Positions 1 through 7,164 are shown, counted from the stretch's first letter. The stretch is DNA of 64,000 bases from Halomonas sp. LBP4 (GCF_003202205.1 NZ_PDOG01000001.1:156507-220506); one strand, 5' to 3'. Notes: a model not told the origin generated them from the sequence alone. Numbers and translations: made by a program.

Positions 1-151
1 GGTCGAGCGAACCATAGACTGCCGCCCGACCCTTCGAATTCCAGCGCCCACCGCCCAGCTCGGCGCCGATACCGCTGTCCCAGGTCTCAAGGTGGCGCTT
101 CCGCTCCAGGCGCCACAGGAAGATATCGCCGTTCCCTGGCCGCTCAACCAT
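1..151 (-). CDS. RES-domain toxin, N-terminal part (runs off the window)
   Basis: The minus strand reads from an ATG at 151 that overlaps the TGA of the antitoxin gene (ATGA), so the two are translationally coupled. The first 50 residues include GGGRWNSKGRAAVYGS, which matches the start of the RES fold (usual form GGRWNPKG..VVYTS). RES toxins of this class attack NAD+ and are neutralised by the Xre-type antitoxin encoded just upstream. The rest of the gene lies beyond position 1, so integrity and the catalytic residues cannot be judged. Confidence 0.85.
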   Translation of the reverse strand, partial: MVERPGNGDIFLWRLERKRHLETWDSGIGAELGGGRWNSKGRAAVYGSLD

Positions 152-621
152 CAGGTGTAAACCCCGTAATCCATGCGCGTCAGGAAGTCGTCGACGAGCT
201 CATAGCCCACCTGAGTGGTGATCAGGTCGATCGGCTTACGCCCCTCCAGCCCCATGGCCGGCGTGTTCATCCAGCGCTGGGCTTCCTTGGGATCGCCGAG
301 GACGTCTTCCGCCTTGGTGAGGATCTCGGCAAACCGCCAGGTGCGACTGCTCTGCTCCGCGGTGAGTGGTTCCGGCTTCTTGACGCGACGATACAGCGTC
401 CGCTCGGACATGCCGATCACCTTGGCCACGATAATCTTGTCATGGAACAGCTCGACCGACTCGACGAAGTGGATGATGTCTTGCGACGGCAGCCCCTTCT
501 CGATCATCTCGTGGATCTCGAAGGCGGATCGCGCCTTGATGGCCCGGTTGCCCATCAAGCGCTTCAGGGTGCGTGTCAGGAGATTGGGCTCCTGATCGGC
601 GTGATTCTCGGCGACGGTCAT
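151..621 (-). CDS. Xre/MbcA/ParS-type antitoxin of a RES toxin-antitoxin system
   Basis: This 156-residue protein has the layout of RES-partner antitoxins: an N-terminal helix-turn-helix region (about residues 40-85, with GMSERTLYRRVK as the recognition part) and a C-terminal toxin-binding domain (about 90-150) containing the typical WMNTPAMGLEGRKPIDLI stretch. It binds and silences the RES toxin encoded immediately downstream with an ATGA overlap, and family members also repress their own operon. A perfect inverted repeat lies directly upstream of the start. It is an ordinary length for the family and appears intact. Confidence 0.9.
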   Translation of the reverse strand: MTVAENHADQEPNLLTRTLKRLMGNRAIKARSAFEIHEMIEKGLPSQDIIHFVESVELFHDKIIVAKVIGMSERTLYRRVKKPEPLTAEQSSRTWRFAEILTKAEDVLGDPKEAQRWMNTPAMGLEGRKPIDLITTQVGYELVDDFLTRMDYGVYT

Positions 622-640
622 GGCGTTGCCCTCCCATCGT

Positions 641-673
641 TGCCATTTGGCACCAGAATAGCGCCAAATGGCA
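641..673. promoter_or_regulatory. Inverted-repeat operator upstream of the Xre/RES operon
   Basis: TGCCATTTGGC at 641-651 is repeated in perfect inverted form at 663-673. The arm centres are 22 bp apart, about two helical turns, as expected for cooperative binding by two dimers. Each arm is itself nearly palindromic (GCCA..TGGC). It sits about 20 bp upstream of the antitoxin start, so autorepression is the likely role (inference). Confidence 0.65.
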
Positions 674-696
674 GGCGAGTCGAGAGCGTGGTGTAG

Positions 697-870
697 CTAG
701 CCGTAGTATTCGGGTTTGAACTCGGGTTCGTGCAGCAGTTCGAGCCAGCGCTTGCACTGGTCCGGCTGTTCGAAGAACAGCTTCACAAGCCCTGGCGTCC
801 AAAGATCGCCTCGCGCTGGATCGGCATCGGTAATGGCATCGCAAACCAGCTTCAGTGCATCGTGCAGCTG
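697..870 (-). other. C-terminal coding fragment in a second frame
   Basis: This minus frame carries about 58 residues of good protein composition ending at a TAG at 697, with acidic and aromatic clusters (KLFFEQPDQCKRWLELLHEP). It has no ATG of its own and begins where the preceding 72-aa frame stops, so it probably represents that gene's displaced 3' end. The family was not recognised. Confidence 0.3.
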
Positions 871-1070
871 AGTTCCCCGGTCAGGCGCCAGCGCAGGTTG
901 TTGGTCATGGTGACCACGGCAGCCAGGGTGTAGCTGACGCCGTCGTTGACGATGATGCGGTCACCCCGGCGGGTGAGGCGCTGGGCCTGGCCATTGGCCT
1001 TGGCGTACAGGGTGCGGTAGTCACGGATGATGCGGTCGGCTCGGGGCTCGGGGATGCGGCAGATCGACAT
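852..1070 (-). CDS. Hypothetical 72-aa protein, probably frameshifted at its 3' end
   Basis: The ATG at 1070 opens a frame of 72 residues rich in charged residues (DRIIRDYRTLYAKANGQ). I do not recognise the family. The frame stops at 852, but a different minus frame continues at once with natural-looking protein (LHDALKLVCDAITDADPARG and onward to a stop at 697, ending EPEFKPEYYG). Either the gene has lost about 50 C-terminal residues through a frameshift near 860, or a second gene with a non-ATG start overlaps it. No function is proposed; such small genes are typical of plasmid- or phage-derived regions. Confidence 0.45.
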   Translation of the reverse strand: MSICRIPEPRADRIIRDYRTLYAKANGQAQRLTRRGDRIIVNDGVSYTLAAVVTMTNNLRWRLTGELSCTMH

Positions 1071-1272
1071 GTGGGCTCCTTGGGTGGGCAGGCGCCTGGC
1101 GCCAGCGGTGGGGTCTGGGGCAAAGCGTAAGGCTCCCCTCCCCCCGACGGGCGGTAGGGAAGTCCCCTTGAGGGGCACGAAGGAGAAAAACGCTGCGCGA
1201 AAGAAAGCGCCCTGCGGATGACAGGGCGGGGTGACGAATTGGCCAGGGCAATGACCCGGGCGACGCCTATGG

Positions 1273-1554
1273 CTACGAGGCGCCGCAGCCTTCGCTACGG
1301 AAGGCGCCCGCCGGCAATACCCAGGGGGTGCCGGGCGCGGCGAACACCGGGAGGGTGTAGTCGGGCCGGGTGGCCTGCTCGAGGGCGGCGAGGTCCTCGA
1401 TCTCGAAGGGGCGTGCACGGCGGGCTCGTTCGAGCACGGTGAGCTTGTCGCGGCCGATGGTGGTGCCGAACTGCTGTTCGTAGTCGGCGATGCGCTGGGC
1501 CCGCTCGGGGAAGTAGTGGGCGATGGTGGCCCAGATCGTGTCGCTGTTGAACAC
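1273..1554 (-). CDS. Hypothetical 93-aa protein
   Basis: A minus-strand frame starts at an ATG at 1554 (MFNSDTIWATIAHYFPERAQ) and ends at 1273. Composition is that of a soluble, mostly helical protein with a basic centre (ERARRARPFEIEDLAALEQA). I do not recognise it. It lies about 200 bp upstream of the other orphan small gene on the same strand, and a group of TGTCA repeats lies just upstream of its start, suggesting a small regulated accessory operon (inference). Confidence 0.45.
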   Translation of the reverse strand: MFNSDTIWATIAHYFPERAQRIADYEQQFGTTIGRDKLTVLERARRARPFEIEDLAALEQATRPDYTLPVFAAPGTPWVLPAGAFRSEGCGAS

Positions 1555-1587
1555 ACACGCCAGCCAGCAACCCCGAATGACATACCT

Positions 1588-1689
1588 TTTGACATTCTAA
1601 TGAGCCACTGATGACGCCCTCTCGCAGTATAAGGAGCATGTCAAAAGACATCGGCCGAATTTGGAGAGAAACTTGACAAAAAATGTCAA
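1588..1689. repeat. Cluster of TGTCA/TGACA boxes
   Basis: Within about 100 bp lie TTTTGACATT (1588-1597), ATGTCAAAAGACAT (1638-1651) and the inverted repeat TTGACA-N5-TGTCAA (1673-1689). The repeated TTGACA/TGTCAA half-sites with short A-rich spacers look like operator sites for one dimeric regulator, placed upstream of the 93-aa gene. The regulator is unknown. Confidence 0.4.
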
Positions 1690-2114
1690 ATAATTTCATT
1701 TAGTAAATCCGAACGAGAGTCAGACAACAGCCAGAAGCGTTCATTCAGCAAAGCCTAATTAACGCAATGAGCCGCGCAGGTGCGAATACCTGCGTCGGAC
1801 TCGATGCTCTTGTTAAATTTAATCACTTTTTTGAAACTTTCCTATGTCCATTGCGAGATTCTCATTAATGACATTTTGCGCTTTTTGGTCCATTTCCTCT
1901 AACATCAACCTATAGCCGACGGCTTCGCCGCGGCTGAGCTTCGCGTTAGGGAAACGATGCGCTGTGATGATGCAACAAAAGGCGTAAAAGAGCTCGAGTG
2001 GTGCACTGCAGCCATTGCATTGCAGCATGAAAAGTGGTCTTGCCAAGGGAGGATGCATTCAACATTCTGATATTATTAATTGTTTTATATTATGGCATGG
2101 CTTTCGAATAGAAG
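1690..2114. other. Gene-poor stretch
   Basis: No gene is convincingly supported here. The stretch contains a small hairpin (CGCAGGT 1775-1781 with ACCTGCG 1788-1794), the attC-like site listed separately, and a short minus frame (28 residues from an ATG at 1905 to a stop at 1819) whose start lies inside the attC site. Local AT content is clearly higher than in the flanking genes. Confidence 0.4.
1897..1951 (+). mobile_element. Solitary integron attC-like recombination site
   Basis: The 55-bp segment begins CTCTAAC and ends GTTAGGG, the two outer half-sites of an attC element (consensus RYYYAAC ... GTTRRRY, one deviation in each). Inside, AGCCGAC (1914-1920) and GCGGCT (1930-1935) flank a TTCG-centred core, in the same order as in the well-known aadA1 cassette attC, which I recall as sharing CTAAC, AGCCGACG, GCTTCG, GCGGCT and GCGTTAG. 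Length fits the short end of the attC range. No integrase gene is in the window, so it would be a stray or cassette-less site. Confidence 0.6.
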
Positions 2115-2300
2115 TTGTCAAGCAGGCCAGGCACGAATGAGAACGCAAGCCATAGCAAGGAAAGCGCAGGAAAAAAGAAAAAGGCCAGATTGGAACAGGT
2201 CCGAGAAGAAGCGGCCAGGACAACGAGGGAAGCCAACGAAAACCAGAGAAATCAGAAAAGAACGAGAAGGACACCGAAACCGACTATTGATGTCGCCTGA
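2115..2300 (+). CDS. Basic, lysine/arginine-rich C-terminal fragment (uncertain)
   Basis: A purine-rich stretch encodes about 60 residues of highly charged sequence (KKKKARLEQVREEAARTTRE then a basic tail ending PKPTIDVA). It is followed about 40 bp later by a small terminator-like hairpin, as the 3' end of a gene would be. There is no good start codon or ribosome site, so it may be a fragment. DNA- or granule-binding proteins have such tails, but no family is recognised. A competing frame (2080-2313) is less protein-like. Confidence 0.3.
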   Translation: MSSRPGTNENASHSKESAGKKKKARLEQVREEAARTTREANENQRNQKRTRRTPKPTIDVA

Positions 2301-2340
2301 CAGCATGCGATAAACCAAGTGAGCTGGCGTGCTCCACCTG

Positions 2341-2362
2341 GCCCCCTTCGGGGACTTTTTTT
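2341..2362 (+). terminator. Probable rho-independent terminator
   Basis: A short stem CCCC (2343-2346) / GGGG (2350-2353) with loop TTC is followed by AC and a run of seven T. The stem is short, so strength is uncertain; it would end transcription of the basic ORF before the hemerythrin gene. Confidence 0.5.
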
Positions 2363-2506
2363 AATGCTCGAGTACTGCACCGAGGGGATGGGCAATCCCA
2401 ACAGCGCCATGATTCGGCCATGCCTGCTTGCTGGACTCCCCGCTTCCACGGGTTCGAAACCCGTCACCGGTGTTTGCGCTCGCGTGTCAGCACAGAAGGT
2501 AGCGCC

Positions 2507-3043
2507 ATGCCCATCCTTAATCAACTTCGCCGGGATCACGCCAACATGACGCGATTGCTGGGGGTCCTGCAGCACAGGCAGCGGGCGCTTGCCGGGGGCG
2601 AACGTCCCGACTTCCGGCTCATGCGCGAAGTGGTCGACTATATTCTCGATTACATGCAGGGCTTCACTGTGCCCCTGGAGCGGATCTGCTGCGATCAGCT
2701 GCTGGCCCAGGTGCCCGAAGGGCAGGAGCTGAGCGAGCGGCTAGCCAGCGATTATCGCGCCCTGCATGAACGTCTGTTGCGCCTGTCCCACGATCTCGAC
2801 ACCATCCTGAAGGATTCGGTGGTGCCCATGGAGCGCTTCGCCGATGACCTGCAGGCCTATCTGGATGCCCATCGCACCTACTTGTGTGATGAGCGTGACC
2901 GACTCTTTCCTCTGCTGGGCCCGCATCTTGAAGCGGCCGACCTCGAGCACCTGGCCGAGATGTTGCCGGAGGGGATTACCACCCGGCTCGTGTCGCTGCA
3001 GGAAACTTATCCGCAGCTCTATGCGGAATTGCGTTATCCCTGA
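2507..3043 (+). CDS. Hemerythrin HHE cation-binding domain protein
   Basis: This 178-residue cytoplasmic protein matches the HHE family, four-helix bundles that hold a di-iron centre and are linked to oxygen, nitric oxide or redox responses. It starts MPILNQLRRDHANMTRLLGVLQHRQ, where the first conserved His lies in the RRDH motif; further His residues follow in helices near residues 90-135 (LHERLL, DAHRTYLCDERDRLFPLL). The ATG at 2507 is chosen because AGAAGGT lies just upstream; an upstream extension of the frame is not protein-like. The gene stands alone, with an IS1595 element about 130 bp downstream. The exact ligand set and signal cannot be read from sequence. Confidence 0.8.
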   Translation: MPILNQLRRDHANMTRLLGVLQHRQRALAGGERPDFRLMREVVDYILDYMQGFTVPLERICCDQLLAQVPEGQELSERLASDYRALHERLLRLSHDLDTILKDSVVPMERFADDLQAYLDAHRTYLCDERDRLFPLLGPHLEAADLEHLAEMLPEGITTRLVSLQETYPQLYAELRYP

Positions 3044-3172
3044 GCGTGCTCTCGCCACCGTGACAGCGATGTTGAGAAGCCTGGGAAGCACGCTCCGCCG
3101 GCGAATACCAGCCGGTCGGCAATCACCTTGAGGGCCCGAGCAGGTCATTGACGAGCTTGGGTATTTGCCGAC

Positions 3173-4119
3173 CTGATTACTCATGTTGATCCGCCATTAA
3201 ACTAGCCTGTTCCTATACTGGAATCATATGGAAGGTCAAGGAGTTAACGTCATGGCGCGCATTCCTATCCTGTTCCAGCCCGGTCTGTCATTGCCGGCGT
3301 TTCTCGAGCAGTACGGCACGGAAGCGCAGTGTCAGGCGGCCCTCTGCCAGTGCCATCGCTGCCATCATCAGACCTAGCTCACCGCCGGTACCATCTTCCA
3401 TGCCACGCACCTGCTGATGACCACCTGGTTCCTGGCCATCTACCTGCTGACCCAGCGCAAGAACGGTCTTTCGGGGCTGCAGCTGTCCCGCGAGCTCGGG
3501 GTCAGCTACAACACCGCCTGGAAACTCAAGCACAAGATCCTGCAGGTCATGCTCGAGCGCAACCAGGGAGAGACACTGAGCGGGTGCATCGAGATCGATG
3601 ATGCCTACCTGGGCGGCGAATGGTCGGGAAAGCCCGGTCGCGGCGCCGAGCACAAGTTCCTGTTCGTCGCCGCGGTGCAGACCGATGAGGAGGGCCATCC
3701 CCAGCGCGTTCAGTTGCGTCGCGTGAGCGGCTTCACTCGCACCGAGATACACCGCTATGCCCAGTTGGCCATCACCCCCGGTAGTCAGGTGGTCAGCGAT
3801 GGCCTGGGGTGTTTCCGGGCCTTCGAGTCTCCGGCCTACACCCATGAGCGCATCATCACCGGCAGTGGCCGGGCCAGCGCACAGATCCCCGCGTTCGACT
3901 GGGTCAACACCGTAGTGGGCAACGTCAAGAACGCCATCACCGGCACCTATCATGCGATCCGTGGCCACCATGCCCCGCCCTACCTGGTCAAGTTCGACTA
4001 CCGCTTCAATCGGCGCCATGAACTCAAAGCCATGATGCCGCGCTTGCTGACAGTGGCGGCCAGAACACCGCCGATGCCGTATCGGTTCCTGAAGCTGGCT
4101 GAGCCATATGCGTAATCAG
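3173..4119 (+). mobile_element. IS1595-family insertion sequence, inactivated
   Basis: The ends are imperfect inverted repeats: CTGATTACTCATGTTG reads inward from 3173, and the complement of the right end (4119) reads CTGATTACGCATATGG, 13 of 16 identical. Between them lies one IS1595-type transposase gene. Flanking 8-mers (left TTGCCGAC, right TAAGGATT) do not match, so no target duplication is left. A 100-bp fragment of a similar transposase lies at 7165-7262 in the opposite orientation. Confidence 0.75.
3252..4115 (+). pseudogene. IS1595-family transposase, disrupted
   Basis: The frame starts at an ATG at 3252 and reads about 41 residues to a TAG at 3375, then continues in the same frame with the remaining core (LTAGTIFHATHLLMTTWFLA, IEIDDAYLGGEWSGK, and the C-terminal VGNVKNAITGTYHAIRGHH region), typical of DDE-type IS1595 transposases. 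The N-terminal zinc-ribbon section is shortened: only one CxxC-like pair (CQCHRC) remains where two are usual, so there is an internal deletion as well as the stop. The element is therefore dead as written. Confidence 0.85.
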
Positions 4120-4130
4120 TAAGGATTTTT

Positions 4131-4151
4131 ATTGCACCGCAGCAATCATTG
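4131..4151 (+). promoter_or_regulatory. Conserved upstream element, copy 1
   Basis: TTGCACCGCA-N-CAATCATTG is shared with 6262-6282, upstream of the second copy of the same gene module, although most of the surrounding non-coding sequence has diverged. In this copy ATTGC and GCAAT form a 16-bp inverted repeat. TTGC/GCAA repeats of this kind resemble binding sites of PhaR-type regulators of polyhydroxyalkanoate granule genes, but that link is only an analogy. Confidence 0.4.
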
Positions 4152-4191
4152 AACTATCTTAATCATGCAACTCTCTTAAAGAGTCATCGTC

Positions 4192-4308
4192 ATGACAATC
4201 ACGAAGCTGAAGTCCTCTTCCTTTGATGACGAAGTCCTGGAGTTTTGGGCCAGAGAGGCGCGGATACAGCTGTCTGCCATGGGCGCAATAGCTTCCTGCA
4301 TTGACTGA
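4192..4308 (+). CDS. Conserved tiny protein (38 aa), copy 1
   Basis: The ORF encodes 38 residues starting MTITKLKSSSFDDEVLEFW and aligns with the 46-residue protein at 6323-6463: MT..KL.S.SFDDEVLE.W, R.RIQLS.MG.IA....D. Both precede the same thioesterase reading frame at the same spacing. Conservation of the reading frame, while flanking bases have drifted, suggests selection on a real peptide. It is acidic and amphipathic. No known family is recognised. It has lost eight residues after the serine run relative to copy 2. Confidence 0.5.
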   Translation: MTITKLKSSSFDDEVLEFWAREARIQLSAMGAIASCID

Positions 4309-4406
4309 ATCGTCCGGCTGCAAGAAAGCCTCATTAAGCTGCTGATATACACGGCTTCTGATGCAGCATGATCAATACTGTCTGGCAAGATTGAGGTGTT
4401 GATAGT

Positions 4407-4517
4407 ATGAAATATCGGACTCGTAAAATGGTGGCTGCCAAGGATTTGAACTCAAATTACAAACTGTTGGTTGGCTGCGTTATGGCTTTGGATCGATATG
4501 GTTATGAGCTGACGTAA
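4407..4517 (+). pseudogene. Truncated acyl-CoA thioesterase, 5' remnant (copy 1)
   Basis: The first 17 residues (MKYRTRKMVAAKDLNSN) are identical to those of the intact thioesterase at 6562-6942, including the upstream GAGGTGTTGATA ribosome-site segment. After that the sequence drifts to unrelated residues and stops at 4517, so only the 5' end survives. It shows that the upstream element, tiny protein and thioesterase once formed a duplicated unit. Confidence 0.75.
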
Positions 4518-4643
4518 TAGCTGACAAAGATGCGTAATCAGGAAGCATTATGAAATCCATCTTGCCCTAGGGAGCCGCGCCAACAACCTGAATTTAAGCA
4601 ATAAATGCAGGCGGCCCATCCACCACCCAATAGGACCGGTCAC

Positions 4644-5687
4644 ATGGCACATAAACCCAAATCCATTAACCTCGCCCTTCAGGGTGGAGGTGCGCATGGC
4701 GCCTTCACCTAGGGAGTTCTGGATCGGATTCTCAAGGACGGGCGGTTGCACATCGCCGGGGTCTCGGGCACCTCGGCGGGGGCGATGAACGCGGTGGCGA
4801 TGGCCGATGGTTTCGCCCGCGATGGTTCCGAGGGCGCGCGCGTGGCCCTCGAACACTTTTGGCGATGCGTGAGCGACGGCGCGAAGAACAGCCCGCTGAA
4901 GCGCACGCCCTACGATGTTCTGACGGGCAACTGGGGGCTGGAGAACAACCCGATGTATCACGCTATGGACGCGCTCTCCCGTGTGGCTTCGCCCTACCAG
5001 TTTAATCCTACCAATATCAATCCGTTGTGCGATCTGGTGGAGAAGATCATCGATTTCGACATGGTGCGTAGGTGCAATGCCTTCAAGCTCTTCATCTCTG
5101 CCACCAATGTGGAGAGCGGCAATGTTAAGGTCTTCCCTCGCGAGGAGTTGACGGTGGACGTGTTGATGGCCTCGGCCTGTATACCGTATCTCTATCAGGC
5201 AGTAGAGATCGACGGCGTCCCCTATTGGGATGGTGGCTACGTGGGTAATCCGTCGCTGTTTCCCTTTCACGGTAAGACCGGTACAGACGACATCGTGGTG
5301 ATCCAGATCAATCCGATCGAGCGCAAGGGCGAACCGAAGAATCCCCAGGAGATACAGAACCGGATGAACGAGATCAGTTTCAACAACAGCCTGATCAAGG
5401 AACTGCGCGGGATCGACTTCGTTGACCGGCTGATTCGCCAGGGCAAGCTCTCGACCGATGAATATCGTCAGGTGCGGGTGCACGTCGTGGAAAACCAGGC
5501 GGAGCTGAAACCGCTGGGCGCTTCATCGAAGATGAATGTCGAATGGGAGTTTCTCATCAAGCTGCGCGATCTCGGCCGTGACACCGTCACACGCTGGCTT
5601 GACGAAAACTTTGCAGCCATCGGCGAGCGTTCGAGTGTCGATCTTCGTCAGATGTTCCAGGGCATCGGCGCCCAACACCAGGGTTAG
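4644..5687 (+). pseudogene. Patatin-like phospholipase/esterase with a single in-frame amber codon
   Basis: The frame from the ATG at 4644 would give 347 residues of a patatin-like serine hydrolase. The N-terminal oxyanion motif GGGAHGAFT is intact, then TAG at 4710-4712 (codon 23) stands where homologues usually have a residue such as Trp in FTWGVLD. The rest is uninterrupted: nucleophile elbow GTSAG, and the catalytic Asp in WDGGYVGNP. Re-initiation at the ATG at 4746 would lose the oxyanion loop. To my knowledge homologues often sit near hydroxybutyrate-metabolism genes, so a role in polyester or lipid turnover is possible. A TGG-to-TAG point mutation explains it most simply. Confidence 0.85.
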
Positions 5688-5699
5688 GGATGACAGGAA

Positions 5700-5898
5700 C
5701 CTTGAGCATGAGGCTAACTGGCCTGCCCCTGGTCAATTGGCCCCACACCCTGACCACCGAGCCCCCGCCACGACGAGAGCCCCCATTGCTGGCCGCCCTG
5801 CCGAGGGGGCCGCGCCACGCAAGCGTCGCGTCGACAAGCCGCCCGCCCGGTCCTTCGCTGATCTGCTGGAGAAGCTGAACACCCGCGCCGATTCGTGA
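5700..5898 (+). other. C-terminal coding remnant, possibly of a transposase
   Basis: In the +1 frame relative to the patatin gene, about 65 residues of protein-like sequence run to a stop at 5898, ending PPARSFADLLEKLNTRADS. Endings like RSFADLL..L.T are common at the C-termini of some IS transposases, so a transposase tail is suspected but not shown. It has no start of its own. Confidence 0.3.
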
Positions 5899-6261
5899 CT
5901 GTCAGGGCCAAGTATCGGTCTCTGTCGGGAGAGGAGTGGGCTAAAAAAATCGCGCTGGCATCTGCACCAAGCTCTCATGATGATCTTGCATAGCAGATGG
6001 CGTATTTGTGACTTATTTGTGACACAGTAGTACTAACCAAAGCGAAGTGAAATGCCCTGACAACGGACCATGTTCTCCAAGCATGTCAATGCATTATCAA
6101 GTTATTTCCATCAGGCCTAGCTCATCCGACCTTCTTTAGAGATTCTTATATATCCTTCTGATTATCCAGCCATTTCAATGGCAATAACGCCGCTTACACC
6201 TGTTAATTTACCATGCATCATGAGATGTTTCATTAGCACAAGTCAGAAGATAAAATTTTAT
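5899..6261. other. AT-rich intergenic stretch
   Basis: About 360 bp with markedly lower GC than the surroundings and no credible open frame on either strand. It separates the decayed patatin segment from the second copy of the thioesterase module. No repeats or strong hairpins were noticed. Confidence 0.5.
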
Positions 6262-6282
6262 GTTGCACCGCACCAATCATTG
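6262..6282 (+). promoter_or_regulatory. Conserved upstream element, copy 2
   Basis: This is the second occurrence of TTGCACCGCA-N-CAATCATTG, located 40 bp upstream of the 46-aa gene. Preservation in both duplicates marks it as a likely binding site or promoter part. Confidence 0.4.
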
Positions 6283-6322
6283 GGCTAACGTAATCATTAG
6301 GCCCTCCCCAAGAGGAATATTC

Positions 6323-6463
6323 ATGACAACCAAGAAACTGCAATCTACTTCATTCGAAAAACTTATGTTCACGTCATTTGATGACGAAGTCCTGGAGTTA
6401 TGGACTGAACGGACGCGGATTCAACTGTCTTTTATGGGCGAAATAGCTGCCTATCTTGACTGA
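6323..6463 (+). CDS. Conserved tiny protein (46 aa), copy 2
   Basis: The ATG at 6323 follows AGAGGAAT, a good ribosome site. The 46 residues (MTTKKLQSTSF ... SFDDEVLELW ... IAAYLD) match the 38-residue copy at 4192-4308 in their central and C-terminal parts. It precedes the intact thioesterase gene by about 100 bp and is probably co-transcribed. It has no transmembrane segment or cysteines. It could be a small granule- or enzyme-associated protein, but no function is established. Confidence 0.55.
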   Translation: MTTKKLQSTSFEKLMFTSFDDEVLELWTERTRIQLSFMGEIAAYLD

Positions 6464-6561
6464 GTAGCCCGGCTGCCTGAAAGAATCGTTTATCTACTGA
6501 TACACACGACTTCTTATGCACTAAGAAAAAGATTTTCTGGCAATAGGGAGGTGTTGATACC

Positions 6562-6942
6562 ATGAAATATCGGACTCGAAAAATGGTGGCTGCCAAGGAC
6601 TTGAATTCAAATGGCCAACTGTTTGGTGGCCGTGTTCTGTCCTGGATCGATGAAGAAGCATTCATCTTCGTGGTCTGCCAGCTCGACACAGCGTCGGTGG
6701 TCACTGCCAGCATTTCCGAAGTCTACTTTGTTGCCAGCGCACGTCGCGGTGACTTGGTAGAGATCGGTACCGAGGTGGTCGAAATCGGCCGGTCGTCGAT
6801 CACGGTCCGCTGCGAGGTTCGCAACCGAGAGACACAGCAAACCATCACCAAAGTGGAGCGAATCGTTTTCGTTCATGTGGATGAGAATTGCAAACCGGTA
6901 CCCCATGGCATAGCCAAGCCATGTCGACTCGAAGCCGGCTAA
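6562..6942 (+). CDS. Acyl-CoA thioesterase, YciA/hotdog family
   Basis: The 126-residue protein has the single hotdog fold of YciA-type thioesterases, which hydrolyse acyl-CoA to free acid and CoA in the cytoplasm. The helix segment NGQLFGGRVLSWIDEEAF corresponds to the family's NxxGxxFGGxxLxxxD signature with the catalytic acidic residue, followed by the beta-strand region VEIGRSSITVRCEVRNRET. The ATG at 6562 is preceded by GGGAGGTG. It is the intact member of a duplicated module; a 5' remnant of its sister lies at 4407. Substrate chain length cannot be read from sequence. Its lower GC than the core genes fits the accessory setting. Confidence 0.85.
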   Translation: MKYRTRKMVAAKDLNSNGQLFGGRVLSWIDEEAFIFVVCQLDTASVVTASISEVYFVASARRGDLVEIGTEVVEIGRSSITVRCEVRNRETQQTITKVERIVFVHVDENCKPVPHGIAKPCRLEAG

Positions 6943-6963
6943 GACAAGGGGTGAACTGGTGGG

Positions 6964-7041
6964 TCATGTCGATTCCTTGACTTTGTAGAAGCGGAATACT
7001 CGATCGATAATCCGCAAGTCATAGTCGAAGCGTTCTTCCAT
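6964..7041 (-). CDS. Possible 25-aa ORF (uncertain)
   Basis: ATG at 7041 (minus) is preceded by AAGGGA at a normal distance and encodes MEERFDYDLRIIDRVFRFYK followed by VKEST and a stop. It is convergent with the thioesterase gene. The composition is protein-like, but it may be a remnant rather than a gene. Confidence 0.25.
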   Translation of the reverse strand: MEERFDYDLRIIDRVFRFYKVKEST

Positions 7042-7164
7042 GTCAATATCCCTTGACCCTCTCACTGCGAACAGGCTATGCCGTCCGGCCGATACATCTT
7101 GTCGCACTCTGCTCGAGCTGTGCCTGGTGGAGTGACCGAGAAGAAGCAGAACCCCGGCATGGCC

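Noticed and set aside
1819..2058. 79-aa minus ORF across the attC-like site
   Set aside because: Its middle is encoded by the attC structure itself, there is no ribosome site, and only the last 28 residues look protein-like.
2080..2313. 77-aa basic ORF on the plus strand
   Set aside because: It overlaps a better frame at 2115-2300, has no ribosome site, and its arginine/lysine content only mirrors the purine-rich DNA.
2446..2475. tRNA-like T-arm (ACGGG-TTCGAAA-CCCGT) upstream of the hemerythrin gene
   Set aside because: The 17-base hairpin looks like a T-loop, but no acceptor stem, anticodon arm or CCA end can be matched on either side, so a tRNA or a tRNA-derived attachment site is not supported.
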